This document shows, in pieces, positions 53,913 through 64,000 of a stretch of 64,000 nucleotides of DNA (position 1 is the first letter of the stretch; the number at the start of each line of letters is the position of its first letter). Made by a program: the position numbers and the translations under genes. Source of the DNA: Marinobacter sp. X15-166B (GTDB taxonomy: Bacteria; Pseudomonadota; Gammaproteobacteria; Pseudomonadales; Oleiphilaceae). Below the pieces are notes generated by a model. It saw only the letters and a program-made list of their open reading frames with translations, was not told the DNA's origin and searched no databases. The stretch covers positions 581,179 through 645,178 of the forward strand of contig NZ_MEIY01000001.1 in NCBI RefSeq assembly GCF_001752365.1. Reading direction: 5' to 3'.

Positions 53913-54290
53913 TCAGAACAACCCGGGCTTGGTCGTGGCCAAACAGATTATCAGTATCACCTGCACCAGCGCGGCGACAGCCGCCACGAATCGTGCCCGC
54001 CAGCCGCGGGATGGCTTGAGCGCGAATACTCCTGCGCAGATATAACCACATAGCAGCGCTAGTTTGACTGCCAGCCAGGACTGCTCCAGCGGATTCCAGC
54101 CCCCCACACCCAGCAAACCGATGGCGGCTGCCAGCAACACCGTGTCATTCAGATGGGGAACCCAGCGCATGGGCGTTTGGCGCCATCCGGCTATGCCCAT
54201 GGCGTCCAGCATCAATCGCCCCAGCAACAGGGTCACCGTCAGATACGCCGCTGTCATGTGGAGGTGTTTCAGAGCCACGTATGCACTCAC
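53913..54290 (-). CDS. SirB2 family membrane protein
   Basis: 125-residue protein with four hydrophobic segments; AYVALKHLHMTAAYLTVTLLLGR at the N-terminus and the HLNDTVLLAAAIGLL segment are typical of SirB2. The start is GTG 54290, with GGAG eight bases upstream. The molecular function is unknown. It is divergent from nnrS, and the 163-base gap must carry both promoters, though I saw no clear NO- or FNR-type box there. Confidence 0.85.
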   Translation of the reverse strand: MSAYVALKHLHMTAAYLTVTLLLGRLMLDAMGIAGWRQTPMRWVPHLNDTVLLAAAIGLLGVGGWNPLEQSWLAVKLALLCGYICAGVFALKPSRGWRARFVAAVAALVQVILIICLATTKPGLF

Positions 54291-54453
54291 CTATCCGTCT
54301 CCATTGAACAACACCCGGGCAGAGCACACTTTCTTGTCAGGTATGCCGATTCAAAACATCTATGTACAATACTTGTTAATGCGAGCGCCATCCCCCTATG
54401 GCGACTCAACATTTTGCGCTCAAGCGACGCATTTTCAGCCTGGAGCCTACCTC

Positions 54454-55637
54454 ATGCAAGCACCCCCGATTTCGACACCCTCTGCGTCCGCCAGCGTTCA
54501 GCAACTGTTTGCCTACCCCTTCCGGATTTTTTTGTGTCCATGGGCCTGCTGGCGGTCATCGCCGTGCCCTTGTGGGTGCTCCAGTTAACCGGTGCCGTGC
54601 ATCTGCCGCTGGCTCTGCCGGCCCTCTACTGGCACCAGCATGAAATGCTGTTTGGGTTTTTAACCGCCGCCATTGCCGGCTTTCTGCTGACGGCCGTATG
54701 CGTGTGGACCCAGACCGAGCGCACCTGCGGCACGCGGCTGTTTTTGCTGTGGCTGGTGTGGCTGGCAGGGCGATTGTTATTGACATTCGGCGCCGGCGCG
54801 CCGGCTTGGCTGGTGCACAGCGTAAATCTGGCGTTTTTGCCTCTGGTGATGCTCGACACCGGCTGGCGCGTCTGGCAGGCCAAACAAACGCGGCAAGTCA
54901 TGATTCTGGTGGTTCTGGGGCTGTTATGGGCCATGCAAATCGGCTTTGTCCTCCGGCTCAACCCGGTGTACGGCCACGGCGCTCTCATTATGGCACTGGC
55001 GCTGATCAGCATTGTGGGCGGACGCATCACGCCGGCATTCACGAGAGGCGGGTTACAGCGGTTGGGCCTTGCCCCGGACCAGGTCCGAACGACTCCAAAA
55101 CTGGATCTGGCTGTGCTCGTTACCATGGCATTGTTGCTGGCGTCTATGTTACTGGGGTGGCCAGCAGCGGCCGGCAGGCTGGCGCTGGTCGCTGGTGTGC
55201 TGACACTGATCCGTCTGTACGGCTGGAAGGGTTGGAAAGTGCGCAGCATACCTTTGCTGTGGGTATTGCATCAATCCATTTTATGGGTACCCATTGCCTT
55301 GCTTCTGCTGGCCGGTAATGTGTTTCTCGGTTGGCCTTCCAATGCCTGGAGTCACGCCGCCGGCACCGGCGCCATCGGCTGCCTGGTTCTGGGGGTGGTG
55401 GCACGGGTATCACTGGGGCACACGGGGCGGCCACTGGTCTTACCCAAAGGTCTGATACTGGCATTTGTAGCCATCCAACTGGCCGCGCTGGTGCGAGTTA
55501 TCACGGCGTTCGGGCTGCTGCCATGGCCCACGGGCATTGGCACCAGCAGCGTGCTATGGACGCTCGCGTACGGCCTTTTTCTGTTCCGTTACACCCACAT
55601 GCTGGCCAGTCCGCGCGCCGATGGACGTGCCGGCTGA
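54454..55637 (+). pseudogene. nnrS: NnrS family haem/copper membrane protein, frameshifted in a T7 run
   Basis: NnrS proteins are polytopic membrane proteins induced by nitric oxide that protect against NO stress. The N-terminus (residues 1-28, ending LFAYPFRIF) and the remainder, from VSMGLLAVIAVPLW through YWHQHEMLFGFLTAAIAGFLLTA and GGRITPAFTRGG, are in different frames. The run of seven T at 54537-54543 is one short; with eight the protein continues as RIFFVSMGLLAV. About 12 membrane segments and the conserved HxHEMLFG and TPAFTR motifs are intact. GGAG nine bases before ATG 54454 supports the start. Either a homopolymer sequencing error or an early true frameshift. Confidence 0.85.
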
Positions 55638-55732
55638 CAACCACCGGTCAAATTTCACTAACCTCTGGTCAATAGGGGCAGGCGTAATTTAAGGTATAAT
55701 CAATGGATTCATATTCTTTACCGGAGACGGCC

Positions 55733-56242
55733 ATGCAGCCTGATCATTTTGACAAAGCGGCTTTGATTGAATGTGGTTACGGCCGCCTGTTTGAAAGCGC
55801 CATGCGTCTGCCCACAGACCAGATGCTGATGCTGGACCGTATTACCCATATCGATGACAACGGCGGGGAGTTCGGCAAAGGCCGCATCGTCGCCGAGCTC
55901 GACATCAACCCCGACCTGTGGTTTTTCAAGTGCCATTTCGACAGTGACCCGGTGATGCCCGGCTGTCTGGGCATTGACGCCCTGTGGCAACTGGTGGGCT
56001 TTTACCTCGCTTGGGGTGGTGGACAGGGCAAAGGCCGCGCCTTGGGCGCGGGCGAAATCAAGTTTTTTGGCCAGGTGCTACCCGAAAACAAGCTGGTACG
56101 CTACCATCTTGATATCAAACGGGTAGTCAGACGCAAGCTGACCATGGCCGTGGCCGATGGCCGCATGGAAGTGGACGGTCGCGAAATCTATACCGCCAAA
56201 GATTTGCGGGTTGGCGTATTCACCTCAACTGATGATTTCTAA
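55733..56242 (+). CDS. fabA: 3-hydroxydecanoyl-ACP dehydratase/isomerase
   Basis: 169-residue hot-dog-fold enzyme that dehydrates 3-hydroxydecanoyl-ACP and isomerises the product to cis-3-decenoyl-ACP, the branch point to unsaturated fatty acids. The catalytic pair H68 ([12 protein letters not shown]) and D82 (GIDALWQ) has the E. coli spacing of 14. GGAG before ATG 55733 fixes the start. A perfect TATAAT (55695-55700) 33 bases upstream is the likely -10. It is 13 bases from fabB. Confidence 0.96.
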   Translation: MQPDHFDKAALIECGYGRLFESAMRLPTDQMLMLDRITHIDDNGGEFGKGRIVAELDINPDLWFFKCHFDSDPVMPGCLGIDALWQLVGFYLAWGGGQGKGRALGAGEIKFFGQVLPENKLVRYHLDIKRVVRRKLTMAVADGRMEVDGREIYTAKDLRVGVFTSTDDF

Positions 56243-56255
56243 GGGAGAGCACCCG

Positions 56256-57476
56256 ATGCGTCGTGTCGTCATTACCGGTATGGGCATAGTGTCCAGCCTC
56301 GGAACCAACAAAGAAGAAGTCACTCAGTCGCTGAGAGACTCCAAACCGGGTATCGGTTTCAGCCAGGAAGCCGCAGACGCGGGCTTGCGCAGCCACGTGT
56401 GCGGGCAAATCGACCTGAACCTGCCGGAGCTGATTGATCGCAAACTGTGGCGCTTCATGTGCCCGGCGTCCGGCTACACCTACCTGGCCATGAAAGAAGC
56501 CATCGAACAGGCTGGCCTGACCGACGAGCAGATTCGCGCCAACTCCACCGGCGTAATCATGGGCACCGGCGGCGCCTCTACCATCGAACTGATGGATTCG
56601 ATCGATACCCATCGTGAAAAAGGCATTCGCCGTGTCGGACCCTACCGGGTACCCCGCACTATGGGCAGCGCCATCAACGCGTCCATGGCCACCGCCTTCG
56701 GTATTACCGGCGTGAACTACGGCATCACCTCAGCCTGTGCCACCAGTGCCCACTGCATTGGCCACGCCGCCGACCTGATCGCCTGGGGCCGCCAGGATGT
56801 GATGTTCGCCGGGGGCGGCGAAGACATTCACTGGTCACTGAGCCTGTTGTTTGACGCCATGGGCGCTCTGTCCACCAAATACAACGATACCCCGGAAACG
56901 GCTTCACGCACCTACGACGCCAACCGCGACGGCTTCGTCATCTCCGGTGGCGGCGGCGTAGTGGTGCTGGAGGAGCTGGAGCACGCCAAGGCTCGCGGCG
57001 CCAACATCATCGCCGAACTGGTCGGTTTCGGTGCCAACTCCGACGGCGCCGACATGGTCGCCCCCAGCGGTGAAGGCGCGGTCCGCTGCATGCAGCAGGC
57101 CATGGCGGGCGTTGACGGTGAAATCAGTTACATCAACACCCACGGCACCAGCACCCCAGCGGGTGACATCACCGAACTGGAAGCCATCCGCAAGACCTTT
57201 GGCGACAAAATGCCGCCGGTGGGCTCCACCAAACCGCTGAGCGGTCACGCACTGGGGGCAGCGGGAGTGCACGAGGCCATCTACAGCCTGCTGATGCAGC
57301 AAAACCGCTTCATCGCAGCGTCGGCCAACATTCAGGACCTTGACCCGAAGGCCACGGACTTCCCGATCGTGCGCGAGCGTCAGGACGACGTAGACCTGCC
57401 GCTGATTATGAGCAACAGCTTCGGTTTCGGCGGCACCAACGGCACGCTGATCTTTAAAGCGCCACCGCTGGCCTGA
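56256..57476 (+). CDS. fabB: 3-oxoacyl-ACP synthase I
   Basis: 406-residue beta-ketoacyl synthase that elongates the cis-3-decenoyl product of FabA. The nucleophile is C161 ([11 protein letters not shown]), and the two catalytic histidines are in NTHGTSTP and [16 protein letters not shown] before ATG 56256 supports the start. It is in an operon with fabA. Its 3' end overlaps the convergent AraC gene by 23 bases. Confidence 0.96.
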   Translation: MRRVVITGMGIVSSLGTNKEEVTQSLRDSKPGIGFSQEAADAGLRSHVCGQIDLNLPELIDRKLWRFMCPASGYTYLAMKEAIEQAGLTDEQIRANSTGVIMGTGGASTIELMDSIDTHREKGIRRVGPYRVPRTMGSAINASMATAFGITGVNYGITSACATSAHCIGHAADLIAWGRQDVMFAGGGEDIHWSLSLLFDAMGALSTKYNDTPETASRTYDANRDGFVISGGGGVVVLEELEHAKARGANIIAELVGFGANSDGADMVAPSGEGAVRCMQQAMAGVDGEISYINTHGTSTPAGDITELEAIRKTFGDKMPPVGSTKPLSGHALGAAGVHEAIYSLLMQQNRFIAASANIQDLDPKATDFPIVRERQDDVDLPLIMSNSFGFGGTNGTLIFKAPPLA

Positions 57477-57996
57477 CCGACGAGCGGAATTCAGCCGGCG
57501 ACTTGCCCATCCAGCGCTTGAATGCCCGGCTGAATGCGCTCAGCTCTGAGAACCCCAGCAACTCGGCTACCTCCGCCAGGGACCGGTTGCAGTCGCGCAG
57601 GTACGTCAGTGCCTGCTCGCGCCTGACCTCTTCAAGCAAGCCCGCAAACGTCACATTCTCTGCTTTCAGGCGCCGGTAGAGCGTATGGCGGCTCATGTTC
57701 AGCTCAGCCGCAATCTTTTCCACCCGCACCCCACCTTTCGCCAACTGCCGGGCGATCAACGGCCGCACCTGCACACTCAGGGAAATCGCCGGCAGCATGC
57801 GGACCTGAATCAATTGCCACAGCCGCTGTAACTGGGACGGTGACAATCTGGTCGCAGGCTCCGCCAACTGATCAACCGACAGGCCGGTGTATCTGGCCAG
57901 CTCCCGCGCCGAAAACCCAGCCGAATCCAGGTAGCGCAGCATCGCCGTCACCAACCCTTCCAGTGCATCCGAACGCATTATCACACTCTCATTCAT
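57454..57996 (-). CDS. AraC-family regulator with shortened sensor domain
   Basis: 180-residue protein. The C-terminal AraC DNA-binding domain is complete ([24 protein letters not shown] and [33 protein letters not shown]). The N-terminal part looks like the beginning of the Arabinose_bd domain ([26 protein letters not shown]) joined directly to the linker, so roughly 150 residues of the usual 330-340 are missing. Upstream in-frame stops exclude a longer start. It may be a deletion product that still binds DNA. It is convergent with fabB; whether it regulates fabAB is unknown. Confidence 0.8.
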   Translation of the reverse strand: MNESVIMRSDALEGLVTAMLRYLDSAGFSARELARYTGLSVDQLAEPATRLSPSQLQRLWQLIQVRMLPAISLSVQVRPLIARQLAKGGVRVEKIAAELNMSRHTLYRRLKAENVTFAGLLEEVRREQALTYLRDCNRSLAEVAELLGFSELSAFSRAFKRWMGKSPAEFRSSVRPAVAL

Positions 57997-58206
57997 TGGT
58001 TATTATCAGACGTCTATTCGCTGTCATGTAACGAGCCAGAACATGGCTCCAAATTTCAGCGTACGCATGTTAGCCGAAAAAAACGCAGAAAAACATTAAG
58101 CTCGATCAATTCAGGCCACCCCCGGCCGGGGCAAACCCCACCCCCCACTAATGTCTTTTAGCGACCGGCGGTGCAAGTGCGTTATACTCTGGGCACGCAA
58201 AAAATA

Positions 58207-58231
58207 ATACCTGACTAATTTAGTAGGGTAT
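58207..58231 (+). promoter_or_regulatory. IscR type-1 operator upstream of sufB
   Basis: This 25-base palindromic stretch begins ATACCTGACTA and ends TTAGTAGGGTAT. It fits the IscR type-1 consensus (ATASYYGACTRWWWYAGTCRRSTAT) with very few mismatches. It lies about 12 bases after a candidate start site set by TATACT (58183-58188), where [2Fe-2S]-IscR would block transcription. Confidence 0.75.
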
Positions 58232-58297
58232 TGTACAATCATTGGTCATAAAGCACAGATCGCCAGCCCGGCGACGGGCCTGGCCGCACCATAACTA

Positions 58298-58326
58298 TTG
58301 ACTGCAAGGCGCGCGCACTTTATGTG
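58298..58326 (+). promoter_or_regulatory. Candidate sigma-70 promoter of the suf operon
   Basis: TTGACT (58298-58303) and TATGTG (58321-58326) are separated by 17 bases, placing a start near 58333, about 100 bases before sufB. It lies some 67 bases downstream of the IscR-like site, so this promoter would be IscR-controlled only at a distance. Confidence 0.5.
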
Positions 58327-58434
58327 ACCTTGGCAGCGGTCTGTAAACCATCCGGCGGTACACTCCCACCACGGAGATGCCGGTGAACCCTTGGGGCACA
58401 CCACCCCTGATGAGAGCATACGGAGCGACCGATC

Positions 58435-59883
58435 ATGACGAACACCGAACAACAGGTGAGCGAGCTGATCAAACGGGAATACGAGCACGGGTTCGTAACC
58501 GACATTGAAGCGGATTCGTTTGAGCCGGGGCTCAACGAAGACGTCATTCGACGTTTGTCAGCCATCAAGAACGAACCTGAATTCATGCTTGAATGGCGCC
58601 TGAAGGCGTATCGCCGCTGGTTGACGATGGAGGAGCCCAACTGGGCCCACCTGAATTACCCGAAGATCGACTTCAATGCCATTTCCTATTACTCCGCCCC
58701 CAAGCGTCCCGAAGACATGCCCCAGAGCCTGGACGAAGTGGATCCGGAGTTGCTGCGCACCTACGAACGCCTCGGCATCCCCCTGCACGAACACGCCAAA
58801 CTGGCCGGGGTTGCGGTTGACGCGGTGTTCGACTCGGTGTCCGTCGTCACCACCTTCAAAGAGCCGCTGGAAAAAGCCGGGGTCATTTTCTGCCCGATTT
58901 CCGAAGCCGTACAAAAGTACCCGGAACTGGTCCAGAAGTACCTGGGCAGCGTGGTCCCCATGGGCGACAACTATTTTGCCGCACTCAACTCGGCGGTGTT
59001 CTCCGACGGCTCTTTTGTGTACATCCCCAAAGGCGTTCGCTGCCCGATGGAGTTGTCCACCTATTTCCGCATCAACGCGGCCAACACCGGGCAATTCGAG
59101 CGCACCCTGATCATCGCGGAAGACGACAGCTACGTCAGCTACCTCGAAGGCTGCACCGCCCCCATGCGCGACGAAAACCAGTTGCACGCGGCGGTGGTTG
59201 AGCTGGTGATCCTGGACAATGCAGAGATCAAATACTCCACCGTACAGAACTGGTACCCCGGCGATGAGCACGGCAAAGGCGGCATCTACAACTTTGTGAC
59301 CAAGCGCGCCGCCTGTATCGGCAAGAACTCCAAAGTGTCCTGGACGCAGGTAGAGACCGGTTCCGCCATCACCTGGAAATACCCCAGCAGCGTGCTGCGC
59401 GGGGAAGGCAGCATCGGCGAGTTTTACTCGGTGGCGCTGACGCACAACTACCAGCAGGCCGATACCGGCACCAAGATGATCCACTTGGGCAAAAACACCA
59501 CCAGCACCATTATTTCCAAGGGTATCTCGGCGGGTCGTAGCAGCAACACCTACCGGGGGCTGGTCAAGATTGGCCCGGGTGCGGAAGGCGCACGCAACTT
59601 CACTGAGTGCGACTCCCTGCTGATCGGCGATCAGTGTGCCGCGCATACCTTCCCGTACATTGAGGGCAGCGCCAAAACCGCCATCCTGGAACACGAGGCC
59701 ACTACCTCCAAAGTGAGCGACGAGCAGATGTTCCTCTGCCGTCAGCGGGGCATTGACCCCGAGCAGGCCGTGTCCATGATCGTTAACGGTTTCTGCAAAT
59801 CCGTATTCCAGGAGCTGCCCATGGAGTTTGCCGTTGAAGCAGGCAAGCTGCTGGAAGTCAGCCTTGAGGGGGCGGTAGGTTAA
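58435..59883 (+). CDS. sufB: Fe-S cluster scaffold subunit SufB
   Basis: 482-residue subunit of the SufBC2D scaffold on which iron-sulfur clusters are built. Typical sequences are [42 protein letters not shown] and [18 protein letters not shown] near the C-terminus. First gene of sufBCDS-A, with GGAG about 11 bases before ATG 58435. The operon lacks an N-terminal regulator gene and, within the window, sufE and sufT. Confidence 0.97.
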   Translation: MTNTEQQVSELIKREYEHGFVTDIEADSFEPGLNEDVIRRLSAIKNEPEFMLEWRLKAYRRWLTMEEPNWAHLNYPKIDFNAISYYSAPKRPEDMPQSLDEVDPELLRTYERLGIPLHEHAKLAGVAVDAVFDSVSVVTTFKEPLEKAGVIFCPISEAVQKYPELVQKYLGSVVPMGDNYFAALNSAVFSDGSFVYIPKGVRCPMELSTYFRINAANTGQFERTLIIAEDDSYVSYLEGCTAPMRDENQLHAAVVELVILDNAEIKYSTVQNWYPGDEHGKGGIYNFVTKRAACIGKNSKVSWTQVETGSAITWKYPSSVLRGEGSIGEFYSVALTHNYQQADTGTKMIHLGKNTTSTIISKGISAGRSSNTYRGLVKIGPGAEGARNFTECDSLLIGDQCAAHTFPYIEGSAKTAILEHEATTSKVSDEQMFLCRQRGIDPEQAVSMIVNGFCKSVFQELPMEFAVEAGKLLEVSLEGAVG

Positions 59884-59935
59884 GCGCCTGCCCTACAACC
59901 GAACTCAGTCAGTTTAACAAGAGAGATTTTAACGC

Positions 59936-60700
59936 ATGCTCAGCATCAAAAACCTGCACGCCTCCGTAGAGGGAAAGCAAATACTCAACGGCCTCAGCCT
60001 GGAGATCAAGGCCGGTGAAGTTCACGCCATCATGGGCCCCAATGGCTCAGGTAAAAGCACCCTGTCCCAGGTGCTGGCAGGTAACGAAGCCTTTGAAGTG
60101 ACCGAAGGGGAAGTGCTGATGGATGGCACCAACCTGCTGGACAAAGCGACCGAAGTGCGCGCGCAGGAAGGTCTGTTCCTGGCGTTCCAGTACCCGGTGG
60201 AGATCCCCGGTGTCAGCAATATGCAGTTTCTGCACACCTCGGTCAACGCGCTGCGCAAGCATCGCGGTGAGCCCGAACTCAATGCCGCTGAATTCATCAA
60301 GCTGGCGCGGGAAACCTCCAAACAGGTGGATCTGGATCCGTCCTTTCTGAAGCGGGGCGTGAACGAAGGCTTCTCCGGTGGTGAGAAGAAGCGCAACGAG
60401 ATCATGCAGGCCTTGCTGCTGCAGCCACGCCTGGCCATTCTGGATGAAACCGATTCCGGACTGGATATTGACGCCCTGAAAGTCGTCTCCGACGGAGTGA
60501 ACGCGCTGCGCTCGGCAGACCGCGCCATTTTGATGATCACCCACTACCAGCGCCTGCTCAACTACATCGTCCCGGATTTCGTGCACGTGCTGTCAGAAGG
60601 TAAGATCATCAAGTCCGGTGGTCGTGAACTGGCTCTGGAACTCGAAGAGCGCGGCTATGGCTGGCTCGGCATCAAAGACGACGCAGAGACAGCCAGCTAA
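59936..60700 (+). CDS. sufC: SufC ATPase of the SufBCD complex
   Basis: 254-residue ABC-type ATPase that drives SufBC2D. Walker A is GPNGSGKST (34-42), the signature is FSGGEKKRNE, and Walker B is LAILDETDSGLD. The DETDSGLD sequence is characteristic of SufC. It follows sufB by 52 bases and precedes sufD by 14. Confidence 0.97.
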   Translation: MLSIKNLHASVEGKQILNGLSLEIKAGEVHAIMGPNGSGKSTLSQVLAGNEAFEVTEGEVLMDGTNLLDKATEVRAQEGLFLAFQYPVEIPGVSNMQFLHTSVNALRKHRGEPELNAAEFIKLARETSKQVDLDPSFLKRGVNEGFSGGEKKRNEIMQALLLQPRLAILDETDSGLDIDALKVVSDGVNALRSADRAILMITHYQRLLNYIVPDFVHVLSEGKIIKSGGRELALELEERGYGWLGIKDDAETAS

Positions 60701-60714
60701 AGGAGCCCGCAGGA

Positions 60715-62004
60715 ATGAAATCTGTACCCATGCTTTCCAGCGCCTTTCTTGCGCCGGCCGGGCAGTCACTGCCGCAGCCGTTGCTTGAATTGCGCCAGCA
60801 GCGCGGCACCGCTTTGGTGGATATGCCGCTGCCCACACGCAAAACCGAAAACTGGAAGTATTCCAGCCGTTATCTGCAGCTGACCGACGCCATCGCCGCC
60901 AGCTTGCCGGTCAGCGACCGGATCGACACCCCGCTGGCCAAAGTGCCGGGCTACCAGGTAGTGATCCGCAACGGGGTCATGGTGCCGTCCGCCAGCACCC
61001 TGCCCGCGGTTGAGGGCGTCACCATCAGCCGCTTTGCCGACTTGAGCGACGAAGTCGCCAGCAGCCTGGCGGAACGCCTCGACAACACTCTGGACGCCAA
61101 CGCAGTGCAGCTGGCGCGCCTGAACACCGCGCGCTTTGAAGACGGCCTGTACATCCGCCTGGCACCGGAAGCGGTGCTCGATCAGCCGCTGTTTATCATC
61201 TATGAAACCGATGCCAGTCAAAGTGGCTCGGCTTACCCGCGCCTGTACGTCGAGGCCGGCCACCACAGTCAGGCGACCATTGTCGAAGAATTCCTGTCCA
61301 CCGGCAGCGAAGCGGCTCTGGTGAACGCCGTCAGCGAGTTCACTCTCGCAGACAGCGCCCAGATCACCAACGTGCGCCTGTCGGCAGACGGCGAGAGCGT
61401 GCAGCACATCGGCGCCACCGGCGCACGCCTGCAAGGCCACGCCCGCTTCGAAAGCCACTGCGTAGGCTTTGGTGGGCCCCTGCGCCGCCACGATCTGCAG
61501 GTGCGACTGGAAAAGCCCGGTGCCGAATGCCTGCTGAACGGGGCGGTGGTCACCCAGGGTCGCCAGCACTACGACAACCACACCACCATCGAGCACATAG
61601 CGCCGCACTGCAACAGCGAAGAAAACTATCGCAATATTGCCGCGGGTCAGTCCCACGCCATTTTCCGGGGCCGCATCCATATTCACCGGGATGCGCAGAA
61701 GTCGAACGGCCACATGAACAACAAGAACCTGTTGTTGTCCAGTGGGGCCGAGATCGACACCAAACCCGAATTGGAAATTTACGCGGACGACGTCAAGTGT
61801 GCCCACGGTGCCACCATCGGCCAACTCGACGAAGAGTCGCTGTTTTATCTGGTGGCGCGGGGGATCCCCCGTCGCGAAGCCCAGACTCTGCTGACCATGG
61901 CGTTCATTAACGAATTGATTCAGCAGATTCCGGTGGCCGCGGTGCGGGATGCGTCCCTGCCGAGACTCAACCAGTTCATTGACCAGACATTCGAGGAGGC
62001 CTGA
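60715..62004 (+). CDS. sufD: Fe-S assembly protein SufD
   Basis: 429-residue SufB paralogue of the scaffold complex. The C-terminal beta-helix part shows HIAPHCNSEENYRNIAAGQSHAIF and the conserved KSNGHMNNKNLLLSSGAEIDTKP, with the His-containing VKCAHGATIGQLDEE. It is needed for iron acquisition in the Suf pathway. It follows sufC by 14 bases. Confidence 0.96.
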   Translation: MKSVPMLSSAFLAPAGQSLPQPLLELRQQRGTALVDMPLPTRKTENWKYSSRYLQLTDAIAASLPVSDRIDTPLAKVPGYQVVIRNGVMVPSASTLPAVEGVTISRFADLSDEVASSLAERLDNTLDANAVQLARLNTARFEDGLYIRLAPEAVLDQPLFIIYETDASQSGSAYPRLYVEAGHHSQATIVEEFLSTGSEAALVNAVSEFTLADSAQITNVRLSADGESVQHIGATGARLQGHARFESHCVGFGGPLRRHDLQVRLEKPGAECLLNGAVVTQGRQHYDNHTTIEHIAPHCNSEENYRNIAAGQSHAIFRGRIHIHRDAQKSNGHMNNKNLLLSSGAEIDTKPELEIYADDVKCAHGATIGQLDEESLFYLVARGIPRREAQTLLTMAFINELIQQIPVAAVRDASLPRLNQFIDQTFEEA

Positions 62005-62009
62005 CGGTT

Positions 62010-63263
<1,254 letters not shown>

Positions 63264-63276
63264 CGGAGGTGGATTC

Positions 63277-63645
63277 ATGACAGCCGTAACCTTCACTCCC
63301 GAGACGGTTACCCCCAAAGTGGGTGTGACCATGACGCCCGCGGCGGCCAGTCACGTACGCAAACAACTGGCCAAGCACCCGGACGCCAAAGGCATCCGCC
63401 TGGCGATCAAGAACAGCGGATGCTCCGGTTTCAAGTACGAAACCGAGTGGGTTCATACCCCGCTGGACGAGGACCAGATCTTCAGTATTGATGGCGTCGA
63501 TATTTACGTAGAGCGCCAGCACCTGCCCCTGGTAAACGGCATTGAAATTGATTTTGTCACCCAGGGGATCAACTCCATGTTCGAGTTCCGCAACCCGAAC
63601 GCCACGGCCGAATGCGGCTGCGGTGAAAGTTTTACAATTTCCTGA
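63277..63645 (+). CDS. sufA: A-type Fe-S carrier (SufA/IscA-like)
   Basis: 122-residue HesB/IscA-family protein with the three cluster cysteines C49 (NSGCSGFKY), C113 and C115 (ECGCGESF). It carries assembled clusters to target enzymes. A good GGAGG site seven bases before ATG 63277 fixes the start. Last gene of the suf unit in view; the tandem repeat array begins about 17 bases after its stop. Confidence 0.95.
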   Translation: MTAVTFTPETVTPKVGVTMTPAAASHVRKQLAKHPDAKGIRLAIKNSGCSGFKYETEWVHTPLDEDQIFSIDGVDIYVERQHLPLVNGIEIDFVTQGINSMFEFRNPNATAECGCGESFTIS

Positions 63646-63660
63646 CCCAACCCCCTCTCC

Positions 63661-64000
63661 CCGGCCCTCTCCCGCGAGGGGAGAGGGAGTAAAAAGAGTC
63701 GAACCGGGGCAATTGGCTATAACCTCTCTCCTCCCGCGAGAGAGAGGGAGTCAAAAGCGTCGGGCCGGGACAATGGACCTTAATCTCTCTCCTCTCGCGG
63801 GAGAGGAGGATAAAGCGTCGAATCGGGGCAATTGGTTATAGCCCTCTTCCCCCGCGGGAGAAGACGTATAAAACGTCGGGCCGAGGCAGTTGGCTATGGC
63901 TCCTCTTCCCCTGCGGGAAAGGAAGTATAAAGCGTCGGGCCGGGGCAGTTGGCTATGGCTCCTCTTCCCCTGCGGGAAAGGAAGTATAAAGCGTCGCGCC
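63661..64000 (+). repeat. Tandem array of about 60-bp hairpin-bearing repeats
   Basis: Six units starting near 63663, 63723, 63784, 63843, 63902 and 63961 have a period of 59-61 bases and run off the window. Each begins with a short inverted repeat of the type CCTCTCCC-GCG-GGGAGAGG and continues with a TATAAAGCGTCG-like stretch and GGGGCAATTGGCTAT. The last two units are identical over the visible part (CCTCTTCCCCTGCGGG then AAAGGAAG), while the first three are more divergent. Stems and linkers are all conserved, so it is not a CRISPR array. No coding frame is supported here. The function is unknown; a tandem REP/BIME-like element or mRNA-end hairpins after suf are possibilities. Confidence 0.85.

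Larger units (their letters stand above)
57997..58434 (+). other. Intergenic region between the AraC gene and sufB
   Basis: 438 bases without a gene. It contains a CCCC-GGCC-GGGG palindrome (58120-58131), a TATACT (58183-58188) that may be an upstream -10, the IscR-type site (58207-58231) and a promoter closer to sufB (58298-58326); the last two are listed separately. No iscR or sufR gene is present. Confidence 0.6.

Noticed and set aside
54291..54453. NsrR or FNR box between the SirB2 gene and nnrS
   Set aside because: Partial matches (CATCTATG, GCATTTTC) do not form a dyad with the right spacing.
63661..64000. CRISPR array
   Set aside because: The whole 60-base unit is conserved, with no unique spacers, and no cas gene is in the window.

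Overview
The window is a contiguous piece of a GC-rich (by eye about 60 percent) gammaproteobacterial chromosome. The gene set (bioA-rsmE, cadA/cadR, tpm, yehZYXW-type osmoprotectant ABC operon, prkA-yeaH-spoVR, WS/DGAT, liuRABCDE, fabA-fabB, sufBCDS) fits a marine heterotroph of the Marinobacter / Oceanospirillales / Pseudomonadales kind. I do not assign a genus. I saw no tRNA, rRNA, insertion sequence, prophage or CRISPR array.

Layout. 1-3.3 kb: biotin synthesis (bioA), rRNA methylation (rsmE) and an HDOD regulator. 3.3-7.4 kb: a Cd/Zn/Pb efflux ATPase divergent from its MerR-type regulator across a perfect dyad operator, then a YihY membrane protein. 7.5-13.1 kb: a six-gene envelope operon read leftwards (COG3014 lipoprotein, YcfL, LpoB-like, two secreted proteins, a DUF4282 membrane protein). 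13.3-18.9 kb: a D-2-hydroxyacid dehydrogenase, thiopurine methyltransferase and a YehZYXW/OsmF-type uptake system. 19-28.7 kb: starvation-type functions: PrkA kinase, YeaH, SpoVR, a wax ester synthase/DGAT, and a CstA transporter followed by a Cys-Cys-ending small protein and an ArsA/Get3-like ATPase. 28.7-36.4 kb: an nsrR operon with a candidate NsrR box, moaA, a small cytochrome c, PagL, a solute-binding/PDC fusion, rluF, a RIO kinase and an AEC transporter. 36.5-43.5 kb: the complete leucine/isovalerate operon liuRABCDE with its palindromic operator. 43.5-51.9 kb: a catabolic island with two GbcA-like Rieske oxygenases, a DAO-family oxidase, a LysR regulator, a BCCT transporter and a DddP-like M24 metalloprotein. 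This is most likely for a betaine-like or DMSP-like zwitterion, substrate unknown. 52-57.9 kb: a voltage-gated cation channel behind a structured leader, DUF488, SirB2, NnrS, fabA-fabB and a shortened AraC regulator. 58.2-63.6 kb: a suf operon behind a good IscR type-1 site. The last 350 bp are a tandem array of about 60-bp hairpin-bearing repeats that runs off the window.

Four genes are interrupted. yehX (C7 run), liuB (A7 run) and nnrS (T7 run) each carry a one-base indel in a seven-base homopolymer, which points to sequencing error as strongly as to mutation. The DddP-like gene has an in-frame TAA between metal-ligand residues, which homopolymer error does not explain.

The most promising under-described systems are the CstA / CC-ending protein / cysteine-free ArsA operon, the two-Rieske plus DddP-like plus BCCT island, and the LpoB-centred envelope operon.
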